A stretch of DNA of 10,059 nt from Candidatus Omnitrophota bacterium (GCA_030630095.1 DAOVNW010000022.1:1-10059), one strand, 5' to 3'; numbered from the stretch's first letter, positions 1-7,316 are shown. Notes: generated by a model not told the origin, from the letters alone. Program-made: numbers and translations.

Positions 1-697
1 GATTTATCCTGTCATAAACTCTCTTTTCCATCTCCAATATATGCTTTTTCCTGCTGTCTTTATCAACCGGGCGCAAAAGAGCCATTTTTGCCAGAAGGTT
101 TGCCTTTTCGGCCGTCCCGCCAACACCCACCCCGACTATATATGGAGGGCAGGCGTCAGGGCCCGCGATTTTTACACACTCCACTATAAAATTTTCAATC
201 TCTGTTATCCGGTCGGTAGGATTAAACATCTTCATCCGGGTTTTGTTTTCACTGCCAAAACCTTTAGGCATAACGGTTATTTTAAATCTTTTCCCTTTTT
301 TTAGCTCCAAATGTATAATGGCCGGCCCAAACCCGGACAGACTCTCCCTTTTCAGCGGGTCACTAACAATGGACGCCCTGAACAGATGTTTTTTATACGC
401 GCGGATCACGGCCTTCTGAATAACACCCTCCAAACCGCCCCCCTTAATCCTGACATCCTCTCCGGCCTCAACAAAAACAACAGGCAAGCCGGTATCCTGA
501 CAGATTGGTAACCCTTTACTTTTAGCTATCGCGGCATTCTCAAGGATAATCAGGTAAAGCTCTCTGGCCAGCTTATTCGTTTCTTTAGCATAAGCCTTCT
601 TAAGAGCTTTTTTAATGTCCGGCCTTATTAGGGTATTGGCCTTTAAAAAAAGACTGCTCACCGCCTGTTCAACTTTAGCGGCGCTAATAACTCTCAT
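1..697 (-). CDS. Class I fumarate hydratase, alpha subunit / N-terminal domain (3'-truncated by window edge)
   Basis: The gene encodes the [4Fe-4S] catalytic part of class I fumarase, which interconverts fumarate and malate in the cytoplasm; family members also include tartrate dehydratase alpha. 232 residues are visible, starting MRVISAAKVEQAV. Recognisable family motifs are CQDTG (Cys66), a likely cluster ligand; MPKGFGSEN (143-151); and CPPYIVGVGVGGTAEKA (183-199), whose Cys183 is a second likely ligand. The third ligand and the C-terminus lie beyond the left edge. Two-subunit alpha proteins are usually about 280 residues, so roughly 50 are missing, and a beta subunit gene may follow. The ATG at 697 overlaps the queF stop as ATGA, with AAGGG just upstream, which fixes the start and implies translational coupling. 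It is the last visible gene of the operon. Which substrate (fumarate or tartrate) is used cannot be told from this fragment; fumarate is the default. Confidence 0.9.
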   Translation of the reverse strand, partial: MRVISAAKVEQAVSSLFLKANTLIRPDIKKALKKAYAKETNKLARELYLIILENAAIAKSKGLPICQDTGLPVVFVEAGEDVRIKGGGLEGVIQKAVIRAYKKHLFRASIVSDPLKRESLSGFGPAIIHLELKKGKRFKITVMPKGFGSENKTRMKMFNPTDRITEIENFIVECVKIAGPDACPPYIVGVGVGGTAEKANLLAKMALLRPVDKDSRKKHILEMEKRVYDRIN

Positions 698-1128
698 TTG
701 CCCTTATATCCTTTTCTTTTATACTCTCTGGACACAGTCGTCTTAATGCCGCCGCGAATATTAAACTCCCCGGTAATCTTCGCGTAACGCGGGCGGCAAG
801 CTTTTAAAAAATCGTCCAATATCCTATTAACTACGTGCTCATGAAAGATACCGATATCTCTATAAAAAACCAGATACTCTTTAAACGACTTTAATTCAAT
901 GCAATATTTATCCGGCGCGTAGTCAATTACCAGACAGGCAAAATCAGGCAGGCCGGTCTTGGGACAAAGGCAATTAAATTCTCGGGTCTCTATATGAATA
1001 AGGTACTCTTTGTCCGCGTACTGATTCTCCCACACCTCAAGCGGCGGTGTTTTCAATTGCCTTGTCTGCTTCTGCAAGCCTTCATAGCCGGAGGCATCCT
1101 GCGGATAGGCTGATTTCTTTTTTTCCAT
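694..1128 (-). CDS. queF: NADPH-dependent preQ0 reductase (7-cyano-7-deazaguanine reductase), type I QueF
   Basis: QueF reduces the nitrile of preQ0 to the aminomethyl group of preQ1 with NADPH, the last free-base step before Tgt inserts it into tRNA. The protein has 144 residues, the size of the short, single-domain (type I) enzymes of the tunnelling-fold superfamily. Numbered from this start, the active-site stretch CPKTGLPDFA holds the nucleophilic Cys55 and Asp62. ELKSFKEY (from about 78) is the QueF family signature, and HEH (96-98) carries the substrate-binding Glu. Two starts compete: a GTG at 1131 that would overlap the queE stop by 4 bases, and the ATG at 1128. I chose the ATG because GGGAG lies 7 bases before it but only 4 before the GTG. 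The stop overlaps the fumarase ATG. It is the last of four contiguous que genes. Confidence 0.96.
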   Translation of the reverse strand: MEKKKSAYPQDASGYEGLQKQTRQLKTPPLEVWENQYADKEYLIHIETREFNCLCPKTGLPDFACLVIDYAPDKYCIELKSFKEYLVFYRDIGIFHEHVVNRILDDFLKACRPRYAKITGEFNIRGGIKTTVSREYKRKGYKGK

Positions 1129-1841
1129 CACTTCACTCCCAAAATTTTATGCGTCTGAGGTATAACTAACACTTGCCTCAGCTCTTGCTTCGCTGCTTTA
1201 AACAGCCTCACTATTTCTTCTTCCTTAACCTTCTCCCTAACCTTGCCAAGAGGCGTAACCGGCTGCAAAACAAGAGGAATGTTTTTGTTGATACCGCTTA
1301 TAACACCTACCGCCTTCTTAAACTCAGCCGGCCTTAAGCCGGCGGTAATAACGGCTTTGACAAATAAATCCCCTCTGTTTTTACCGCGAAAACAACTATT
1401 AGCCATCTTTAAAAAAAGCCGGTGTTCGGCCCATAGAGCTTTGGTTAAGCCGGCCGCCGAAGGCAGTTTAATATCCATCGCGATATAATCAAGGAACTCA
1501 ATCACTTCTTTTAACTTTGAGGCCAGGGTACCGTTCGTCTCTAAGTATATCCTATAACCCAACCTTTTTAAAGCGGGCAGTAAACTTTTCAAGCCGTCCG
1601 TATGAATTAACGGCTCACCGCCGGTAATAGCTACCGAGTGGCATATCTTATTTTTGTCTAAAGCGTTTATCCTTTTAACCAATCTATCCAGTGACACCGT
1701 TTTTGAGGCCAGGTCGCCGGTATCGCAATAGCGGCATCTTAGATTACACTTGGCAAAACGGACAAATACCTGCCGTTCACCGACAAACAAACCCTCACCC
1801 TGAAACGAAGAAAAAATCTCGGCAACGTGTTTTATTTTCAT
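1128..1841 (-). CDS. queE: 7-carboxy-7-deazaguanine synthase (radical SAM, QueE)
   Basis: QueE is a radical SAM enzyme that rearranges 6-carboxy-tetrahydropterin (the QueD product) into 7-carboxy-7-deazaguanine (CDG). The protein has 237 residues. The N-terminal FSSFQGEG (10-17) is the typical QueE opening and binds substrate. CNLRCRYC carries the CX3CX2C cluster motif (Cys32, Cys36, Cys39), followed by Asp40-Thr41. TGGEP at about 73-77 is the SAM-binding GGEP motif. Length and motifs fit a complete enzyme of the CX3CX2C class, not the one with an insertion in the cluster loop. Ten bases separate it from the queC stop, and its own TGA meets the queF start, so it is in the same operon. No good Shine-Dalgarno sequence is visible before its ATG, which suggests translational coupling to queC. 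Confidence 0.95.
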   Translation of the reverse strand: MKIKHVAEIFSSFQGEGLFVGERQVFVRFAKCNLRCRYCDTGDLASKTVSLDRLVKRINALDKNKICHSVAITGGEPLIHTDGLKSLLPALKRLGYRIYLETNGTLASKLKEVIEFLDYIAMDIKLPSAAGLTKALWAEHRLFLKMANSCFRGKNRGDLFVKAVITAGLRPAEFKKAVGVISGINKNIPLVLQPVTPLGKVREKVKEEEIVRLFKAAKQELRQVLVIPQTHKILGVK

Positions 1842-1851
1842 CTATCTGTCT

Positions 1852-2520
1852 TTATGACTTAAGAGGATCATCTAATCCGGCCTCGCTAAAACCGCGGCTT
1901 CGGAGCCGGCAGCTGTCACAAACACCGCAAGGATACTTTTCTCCTTCATAACAGGACCAGGTATATTCAAAAGGCACCTTCAGCTTCCTGCCCAACTTAA
2001 CAATCTCAGCCTTTGACTTCCTTGATAACGGCGTCTCGATTTTAACTCTCCCGCCGCTTACACCGCGCTTGGTACCAAGCGCGGACATCCTGCTAAAGGC
2101 CTTTAAAAAGTCAGGCCGGCAATCGGGATATCCTGAGTAATCCACGGAATTTACACCGATAAAGATAGAGTCGGCAGATAAAACTTCAGCGTAACAAAGA
2201 GCGTAACTTAAAAAGATAATATTTCTGGCAGGCACGTAAGTACTTGGAATACCCGCCTCCTTTATCTTTGACAGCCCTCTTTTAGGAAGCCGCCTTTTTT
2301 TGTCAATCAGCGAACTGCTCTTCGCGGGAAATTTAATCTTTAAAATAATATGGGAGGCGCCGGCAAGCCAGGCTAACTTCTTCGCCAGTTTTATTTCCTT
2401 CCGGTGCCGCTGGCTGTAATCAAAACTCAAGCAGGTAATCTTATAACCGCGGCTTCTCGCGTAATAAAGAGTAACAGCCGAATCAAGCCCGCCTGATAAT
2501 AATACTATAGCTCTTTTCAT
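1852..2520 (-). CDS. queC: 7-cyano-7-deazaguanine (preQ0) synthase QueC
   Basis: QueC converts CDG to preQ0 using ammonia and ATP. It belongs to the N-type ATP pyrophosphatase (PP-loop) family. The PP-loop SGGLDS is at residues 9-14, right after the first beta strand (MKRAIVLL). The C-terminal zinc site is CX7CX2CX2C (Cys190, Cys198, Cys201, Cys204). The length of 222 residues is normal for the family. An in-frame start 39 bases further upstream would add 13 residues (MGNGFIPGEFYGR) absent from the family and lying over queD. The ATG at 2520 overlaps the queD stop as ATGA and puts the PP-loop at its usual position, so I use it. It sits between queD and queE, which supply its pathway precursors. 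Confidence 0.96.
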   Translation of the reverse strand: MKRAIVLLSGGLDSAVTLYYARSRGYKITCLSFDYSQRHRKEIKLAKKLAWLAGASHIILKIKFPAKSSSLIDKKRRLPKRGLSKIKEAGIPSTYVPARNIIFLSYALCYAEVLSADSIFIGVNSVDYSGYPDCRPDFLKAFSRMSALGTKRGVSGGRVKIETPLSRKSKAEIVKLGRKLKVPFEYTWSCYEGEKYPCGVCDSCRLRSRGFSEAGLDDPLKS

Positions 2521-2888
2521 TCTTCCGTAAAACTCGCCCGGGATGAATCCGTTTCCCAAATATCAACGCTCAACCTTTTATATTTTTTAGACTTTAACCC
2601 GGCCTTTATCCGGTCATAGACGTAGGCGGCGATATTCTCCGAAGTCGGATTAACCTTCTTAAAGCAGTTTAACTCATTAAGGCACCTGTGATCCAGTTCC
2701 TTTAAAACGCCTGCCAATAGTTTTTTTAAATCCTTAAAGTCTATGACCATACCTGTCGAATTCAATCTTTCACTCCAAACGCTTACCAGTACCTTCCAGT
2801 TATGCCCGTGCAGCCTTTCACACTTACCTTTATACGCTCGAAGAAAATGCGCTGAGTTGAATTCGTCTAAAACCGTAACTTTATACAT
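2517..2888 (-). CDS. queD: 6-carboxy-5,6,7,8-tetrahydropterin synthase QueD
   Basis: QueD, of the 6-pyruvoyl-tetrahydropterin synthase (PTPS) fold, turns dihydroneopterin triphosphate into 6-carboxy-tetrahydropterin and opens the queuosine-specific part of the pathway. The protein has 123 residues, as usual. Zinc ligands are His14 (in SAH) and His27 and His29 (in LHGHN). Cys23, in the GKCERLHGH stretch, is the catalytic Cys of the QueD subgroup. LDHRCLN supplies the catalytic His, and NPTSEN and the WET stretch near the C-terminus are further family marks. Sequence alone could also fit eukaryote-like PTPS, but the fixed neighbourhood with queC, queE and queF makes QueD nearly certain. Only 2 bases separate its ATG from the murI stop, and AAAGGT lies about 6 bases before the ATG, inside the murI end. 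Confidence 0.96.
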   Translation of the reverse strand: MYKVTVLDEFNSAHFLRAYKGKCERLHGHNWKVLVSVWSERLNSTGMVIDFKDLKKLLAGVLKELDHRCLNELNCFKKVNPTSENIAAYVYDRIKAGLKSKKYKRLSVDIWETDSSRASFTEE

Positions 2889-2890
2889 AA

Positions 2891-3688
2891 TTAAACCTTT
2901 CTCACGCGACTCATCTTTCTCCCTAAAAACTTCCCGCCTATCTTAACAAATTGAGCCGGCTCGTCGCTGACATAAAAGAGGCATCTTCCTTTTTGCTTCG
3001 CCTCCCGCAGGCGGCCGCTTAACTCTAAATGTTCCTTTACCTGCCCGGCAACCTCCTCGGCTGAGTTTATCAACTCAACCCGCCGGCCCATAATCTTCTG
3101 GATTGTCCTCATCAACAAAGGATAATGAGTACAGGCCAATATTAAAGTATCAATTTCTCTTTTTTTTAAATCCGATAAATATCTTCCGGCGATATTCAAA
3201 GTTATATCGTCATTAATCCAGTTTTCTTCAATCAGAGGGACAAAGAGAGGGCAGCTTTTAGAAAAAATCTTAACCTTTTTATTTATCTTTTTTAACGCCC
3301 GATTATAAACATTACTTTTAATAGTACTGCGCGTTCCGATAACTCCAACGCGCAGGCCGCGCGACCTTTCGACGGCCTTTCTTACAGCCGGCTCAATAAC
3401 ACCTATTACCGGCACCTTGTATTTTTTTTTGAGAACATTCAGACTTAAACTGCACGAGGTGTTACAGGCAACAATAATAATCTTAACTTCGTGTTTTATT
3501 AAAAAGTCGGCGTTTTCAACGGAAAACTTGCAAACTGTCTTTTTGGATTTATTGCCGTAAGGAACGCGCGCCGTATCTCCAAAGTAAACAATACTTTCAT
3601 TCGGAAGCGCCTTCAGCAGTTCCTTGACCACTGTAAGCCCTCCCAATCCTGAATCAAATATCCCTATAGCCTGATTATTTTCCATCAT
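2891..3688 (-). CDS. murI: Glutamate racemase
   Basis: MurI interconverts L- and D-glutamate without a cofactor and supplies D-Glu for the peptidoglycan stem peptide. The protein has 265 residues, the usual size. The N-terminal IGIFDSGLGGLTV (8-20), with Asp12-Ser13, is a family mark. The two catalytic cysteines are Cys75 in VACNTS and Cys186 in LACTHYPLL, with His188 nearby. FGDTARVPYG (36-45) is also conserved. Two ATG codons follow each other (3688 and 3685), and either may start it; neither has a strong Shine-Dalgarno sequence, and 6 bases separate the gene from the amidase stop. It follows a peptidoglycan amidase, so this part of the operon has a cell-wall theme. No residue needed for catalysis appears to be missing. 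Confidence 0.96.
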   Translation of the reverse strand: MMENNQAIGIFDSGLGGLTVVKELLKALPNESIVYFGDTARVPYGNKSKKTVCKFSVENADFLIKHEVKIIIVACNTSCSLSLNVLKKKYKVPVIGVIEPAVRKAVERSRGLRVGVIGTRSTIKSNVYNRALKKINKKVKIFSKSCPLFVPLIEENWINDDITLNIAGRYLSDLKKREIDTLILACTHYPLLMRTIQKIMGRRVELINSAEEVAGQVKEHLELSGRLREAKQKGRCLFYVSDEPAQFVKIGGKFLGRKMSRVRKV

Positions 3689-3694
3689 CCGCGC

Positions 3695-4822
3695 TTATCT
3701 GGTAAAACCATCCGTTTCTTCGTAGCGTTCTTTATAGTTCAGTATCCCCTTGACCAGGGCATCGGCAACGCGCTGCCTGTAAGACACCTGCTTTAACATG
3801 GCCTCTTCGCGCTTGTTTGAGATAAAGGCCATCTCTACAAGGACTGACGGTGACTGGACACCTTTTAAAACATAAAAGCGGGCGCTTTTAACACCGCGGT
3901 TTTTACCTATGCCGTCAGCCTGCATCGAATCACACATACACTTTGCCATCTCTCTCGACTCCAACCTGTATTCATCATAAAGCATATCCCAAACCGCGGC
4001 CTCCGCGTTTTTTGTCGGCTTAACACTAAAATCGCATTCCGTCTCCCAGACAGCATTTTCTACCGCCTGTACCGCCCGGGCACTGTCATCAAGAGCGTCC
4101 GATAAATAAAAAACCTCAAAACCTGAAGGACGCCGGTTTCTATGGGCATTAGCATGGATACTGATAAAAAAGTCGGGACTATTTTTATTGGAAATACTCG
4201 TTCTCTGCCAGAGAGATATATACCTGTCCGTATCCCTGGTCATCACAACCTCAATTCCGCGCTCTTCCAGCATTCTCTTTACGCGCCTTGAGACATCCAG
4301 CGCAACATCCTTTTCTTTTAGTCCATAGCGGCCTACGGCTCCAGGGTCTTTGCCGCCGTGGCCGGCATCAATAACTATCTTCCTTATGCGATTTCTTCCT
4401 TCATCCCCGCCCGGCAGCCGGCCAAAGCCCCTGTTAAAAAGCCTGTCAAGCCTTTCCTCAATTAAAGACAAAGGAATAAATAAACTACCCCGATAAAGTA
4501 TAGCCGCTTTATCCGTATAAACCGCACCTCCGTCTATAAGAAGAACTTCAGCGTCAGGTCTGAGCACGGCCGTATGGCCGTTCTTTTTCAAAAGCAACCG
4601 CTGGGAAACTACATCGTAGTCCCGCCTGAGCTGGTAAATGCCCGAAAAAACAGATGCCGCTACATACTTGTCTCCACCTATCCTAACAGCTTCTACCCTC
4701 GCGGAATTCAAGGCCTCGTTTGCCGGAAAGCGTCCGCCTTTGGCACAGCCCTGGACAACAAACAAAAGTAATAAAAAAATAACTGCTAATATTTTTTTAA
4801 AAGCAGTTTCATTAATTTTCAT
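3695..4822 (-). CDS. N-acetylmuramoyl-L-alanine amidase (Amidase_3, AmiC-like), predicted lipoprotein
   Basis: This is a predicted zinc amidase that cuts the bond between MurNAc and L-Ala in peptidoglycan, for cell separation or wall turnover. The protein has 375 residues. Residues 8-25 form a hydrophobic signal ending in a lipobox-like VQGC (Cys26), so export and lipidation are likely. Residues about 43-130 form a beta-rich region resembling the copper amine oxidase N-terminal-like domain often placed before such amidases (tentative). The catalytic domain begins at about 146: DAGHGG (zinc His155), LKEKD (zinc Glu170), SIHANA (zinc His223) and VEMAFISN (catalytic Glu330). All key residues are present. 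No AMIN domain is evident. The gap to the cvpA-like stop is 7 bases, and GGTGAG sits 6 bases before the ATG. The exact class (division amidase or another) is open, so I give no symbol. Confidence 0.92.
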   Translation of the reverse strand: MKINETAFKKILAVIFLLLLFVVQGCAKGGRFPANEALNSARVEAVRIGGDKYVAASVFSGIYQLRRDYDVVSQRLLLKKNGHTAVLRPDAEVLLIDGGAVYTDKAAILYRGSLFIPLSLIEERLDRLFNRGFGRLPGGDEGRNRIRKIVIDAGHGGKDPGAVGRYGLKEKDVALDVSRRVKRMLEERGIEVVMTRDTDRYISLWQRTSISNKNSPDFFISIHANAHRNRRPSGFEVFYLSDALDDSARAVQAVENAVWETECDFSVKPTKNAEAAVWDMLYDEYRLESREMAKCMCDSMQADGIGKNRGVKSARFYVLKGVQSPSVLVEMAFISNKREEAMLKQVSYRQRVADALVKGILNYKERYEETDGFTR

Positions 4823-4829
4823 CTTTTAC

Positions 4830-5411
4830 TCACCCGGCGCTCTCTTGCCCGTTATCAACCGGTTCCCTGAAAAAACCTCCATATTCGCTAAAAAACTCTT
4901 CACTGTCAAAGGAACCACTATCAGATAAAAGCTCCGTTAAAGACTCATAAACTCGCGGGGTTATCATATAGGCGCGCTTTGCCAGGCTAAAATCATTACC
5001 ATTCCGCGGTATAAAACCCGCTATCGGGCTCATCGCCAGTATTACAAGAATAAGGCTGATAACAACAATGCCCCGAAGGGCGCCTAAGACCAGGCCGCCC
5101 GGCTTATCCACTATCCATATAAGCCGCACCTTTATCTTGCCAAAAACCCTGTTATTTATAAATATAAGTAACGCGTAAAAAAACATTAAAAGAACGCCGA
5201 AAGATAAAGCGTCAAGAGTCAACGTACCTTCGGCAAATAGACTGCCCGCCAAACCGCCAAGGCGTCTGCTTGCTTCTTTAAAAAGGATAAAGGTTAGCGC
5301 GAAAGAAATAAAAACATTAGATAAGGCTATTATTTCTAAGAACAGCCCTTTCTTAAAGCCAAAAAGAGCATAGACTGCTACAATAGCGATAATTATCGCG
5401 GGTAGTATCAT
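4830..5411 (-). CDS. cvpA: CvpA-family membrane protein
   Basis: This is a CvpA-like inner-membrane protein (named after the colicin V production factor). The general molecular role of the family is poorly defined; links to envelope homeostasis are reported. The protein has 193 residues. Four hydrophobic segments are visible at about 2-18, 27-44, 66-86 and 104-126. The family signature DKPGGLVLGALRG lies at 102-114, at the entry to the fourth helix, and GFKKGL (18-23) follows the first helix. The tail after about 135 is polar and rich in Ser, Glu, Asp and Phe, and probably faces one side of the membrane. The ATG overlaps the stop of the ATPase gene as ATGA, so the two are translationally coupled. 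A wall amidase follows 7 bases downstream, consistent with an envelope role. The family call rests on topology and signature. Confidence 0.85.
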   Translation of the reverse strand: MILPAIIIAIVAVYALFGFKKGLFLEIIALSNVFISFALTFILFKEASRRLGGLAGSLFAEGTLTLDALSFGVLLMFFYALLIFINNRVFGKIKVRLIWIVDKPGGLVLGALRGIVVISLILVILAMSPIAGFIPRNGNDFSLAKRAYMITPRVYESLTELLSDSGSFDSEEFFSEYGGFFREPVDNGQESAG

Positions 5412-6973
5412 TGAATCTTTCTCTTGGTAAAAAATTTAGTCGCGGGCACAACTGCGTTCAATTCTTCCAGCGTCGTCTCGCCCGCCTCAACCTTTCTCAG
5501 GCCCTGCCCCCTCAAATCCCGCATTCCCCACTTAGCATAGTTTTCTCTGATGACATCAGGCGCGGCGTCACTAAAAATTAACTCTCTCAACTCTTTATCG
5601 GCAAAGAGTATTTCAAAAAGCCCCGTTCTTCCTCTATAGCCGGTATAGTTGCACTTGGAACAGCCCTTGGCTTTATAGACATTTTTTACACCCTCCTCCA
5701 TGGCAGTATCACAATCCGCTTTTTCCTTGCAGTCGGGACAGAGAATACGGATTAACCTCTGGGCTATAATCGCCAGCAGGGATGACGAAAGATGATGGGG
5801 CGTTATTTCAAAGTCCCTCAATCTCGTTATGGCGTTAGCCGCGTCAATAGAGTGCATAGTGCTTAAGACCAGATGCCCTGTATCAGCCGCTTGATTGGCT
5901 ATTTTGGCAGTTTCACCGTCTCGAATCTCCCCCACCATAATAACGTCGGGATCCTGGCGAAGCATTGATCTCAAGCCCTTCACAAAATCAACACCGGCCT
6001 TAACATTTATCTGCTGCTGGCTTATGCCGGGAAGTTCATACTCAACCGGGTCTTCAATGGTCATTATGTTGTGCTTTTCCGGATTAACCTTCTTTATAAT
6101 GCTGTAGAGAGTGGTAGTCTTCCCGCATCCCGTCGGCCCGCAGATTAAAATCATCCCGTGCGGCTTAGAAACAACCTGCTCTATACGGCTAAGGTCGTCT
6201 TTAAAAAATCCCAGGTTTTCAAGGCTTAAAAGTATGCCGTCCCGCCTTAAAATCCTGATAGCAATCTTCTCACCAAAGATAGCATAGGAGGTAGAAATCC
6301 TCAAATCATATCTTTTACCTTCTACCTCAACCTCAAAACGTCCGCTTTGAGCCTCCTTTTTCTGGGCTATATCCAGGCCGGCCAATATCTTAAGCATTGC
6401 CGTCACCCTCACTCCAAGTTCTCTGGGAGGCGCGATTACATCATAAAGCACTCCGTCTATTCTTTGCCTGACACGGACTTTTTCCTTCTCGGGGTCAAAA
6501 TGAATATCCGTCGCCCTTTCATCAATTGCCCGCGCGATATAAAACTTAACAATACTCCATACTCTGCTTTTAGAGTCCTTGCCGGCTCCCTGCTCTATAT
6601 CCAACCCCTCATAGTCAAATAACTTAATTATGCGGGTGTCAAAGTTCTTTACCTTGTCAAGAAATATCTGGTGGGCAACGTCCGAATGAATGAGCTTATT
6701 GCAATGGGGACAGGTAAAAAGATTTGTCTCGCTTAACACTTTGGTTAAGTCATAACCGCAATAGTCGCACTTAATGGGGCCCTTTGTGTTCCTGCACGCG
6801 AGATAGGCCAAAAAACCGAAGATGTTAAAGAAAAGAGCGGCGGTTGTCCAGAAAGCCTGGGTTCTCAACCTCTTTTTACCCGCGTCACGGTTCACCCAGG
6901 CAACCATTTTAAGAGAAATGTAACCACAGACAAATATTATTAATACAGCTCTGATAAGGCCTAAATCAATCAT
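5408..6973 (-). CDS. GspE/PilB-family secretion ATPase with N-terminal transmembrane and zinc-ribbon region
   Basis: This is a hexameric-type ATPase of the type II secretion / type IV pilus assembly family, 521 residues. Its core has ATDIHF (154-159), Walker A GPTGCGKT (279-286), the Asp box TIEDPVEYELP (305-315), the Walker B region DPDVIMVGEIRD (341-352) with Glu349, the His box TGHLVLSTMHS (365-375), and a C-terminal CX2C...CX2C zinc site (Cys412, 415, 438, 441) as in GspE/PilB. The N-terminus is unusual. In place of a clear GspE N-terminal domain it has two hydrophobic helices (about 5-26 and 40-60) and a zinc ribbon CDYC...CPHC (Cys69, 72, 88, 91). The helix pair recalls PLDc_N-type hairpins. 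It would thus be membrane-anchored. The start ATG has AGAGG 9 bases upstream. No pilin, PilC/GspF or secretin gene is near, so its machine is unknown. First gene of the long operon. Confidence 0.92.
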   Translation of the reverse strand: MIDLGLIRAVLIIFVCGYISLKMVAWVNRDAGKKRLRTQAFWTTAALFFNIFGFLAYLACRNTKGPIKCDYCGYDLTKVLSETNLFTCPHCNKLIHSDVAHQIFLDKVKNFDTRIIKLFDYEGLDIEQGAGKDSKSRVWSIVKFYIARAIDERATDIHFDPEKEKVRVRQRIDGVLYDVIAPPRELGVRVTAMLKILAGLDIAQKKEAQSGRFEVEVEGKRYDLRISTSYAIFGEKIAIRILRRDGILLSLENLGFFKDDLSRIEQVVSKPHGMILICGPTGCGKTTTLYSIIKKVNPEKHNIMTIEDPVEYELPGISQQQINVKAGVDFVKGLRSMLRQDPDVIMVGEIRDGETAKIANQAADTGHLVLSTMHSIDAANAITRLRDFEITPHHLSSSLLAIIAQRLIRILCPDCKEKADCDTAMEEGVKNVYKAKGCSKCNYTGYRGRTGLFEILFADKELRELIFSDAAPDVIRENYAKWGMRDLRGQGLRKVEAGETTLEELNAVVPATKFFTKRKIQ

Positions 6974-6982
6974 TCATAAATA

Positions 6983-6987
6983 CCTCT
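6983..6987 (-). promoter_or_regulatory. Shine-Dalgarno sequence of the ATPase gene
   Basis: AGAGG on the minus strand lies 9 bases before the ATG at 6973. An ATG at 6977 is nearer (5 bases) but opens only a four-codon frame (ATG AAT GAT TGA), so the ribosome site is assigned to the ATG at 6973. Confidence 0.5.
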
Positions 6988-7048
6988 ATCCAATATCCAT
7001 CACTGATTTAACCATCCAGATAAAATTATTACATCTGACACATCATCA

Positions 7049-7077
7049 TTTGTACCAGAAATTTACCAAAAAAGCAA
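7049..7077 (-). promoter_or_regulatory. Possible sigma-70-like promoter of the nine-gene operon
   Basis: On the minus strand TTGCTT (7072-7077) and TACAAA (7049-7054) are separated by 17 bases, and a TG one base before the second box gives an extended -10 form. Match to consensus is only moderate (3/6 and 4/6). The position, about 75 bases before the first gene of the operon, is suitable. This is a pattern match only, in an AT-rich region where chance matches are common. Confidence 0.22.
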
Positions 7078-7124
7078 GCACAATCAGAAGCTTTCCCTGC
7101 GTCATAATCGGAAAAACTTTCATC

Positions 7125-7165
7125 TTGATTTGTCATTTTGACTTTTAATTTTTGATTTTTGAATT
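7125..7165 (-). repeat. A-rich quasi-periodic repeat tract (TCAAAAA-like units)
   Basis: Read on the minus strand, the tract is a chain of related units such as TTCAAAAA, TCAAAAA, TTAAAAG, TCAAAATG and ACAAATCAA. It differs in unit from the 75-base repeats next to it. It looks like a decayed simple repeat. I see no coding or RNA role. Confidence 0.45.
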
Positions 7166-7194
7166 CTCCCTGCTTATAACTTAATCCCTAATTT

Positions 7195-7269
7195 TGTTTT
7201 TTAAATCTTTTTACTTTTACGCTATAATTTTACATTTTTCGCTTTACGTTTTTAGCTTTTTACTTAATC
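7195..7269 (-). repeat. 75-base A-rich dispersed repeat, copy A
   Basis: This copy matches copy B (7317-7391) over its full 75 bases with four mismatches, and copy C (near 8444-8517) closely. On the minus strand it is built of short related units of about 7-9 bases: GTAAAAAGC, TAAAAAC, GTAAAGC, GAAAAAT, GTAAAAT, TATAGC, GTAAAAGT. All three copies point the same way as the genes. Confidence 0.75.
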
Positions 7270-7316
7270 CTGTTTTTTGCCTGTGCCCGCAAGGGTATAT
7301 CTTGTTTCTCGTATCC

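Noticed and set aside
41..511. Two plus-strand open frames at the left edge
   Set aside because: The minus strand here encodes class I fumarase alpha with its conserved motifs; the plus-strand frames are shadows.
2889..2960. Possible preQ1 riboswitch before queD
   Set aside because: Only 2 bases separate murI and queD, and the sequence just upstream codes for the MurI C-terminus; no preQ1-I-type stem with an A-rich tail is visible.
7029..7136. 35-codon minus-strand frame from an ATG to TAA in the spacer upstream of the ATPase gene
   Set aside because: There is no Shine-Dalgarno sequence, it starts in a low-complexity repeat, the peptide has no recognisable motif, and it overlaps the likely operon promoter. 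It is kept only as a possible chance frame.
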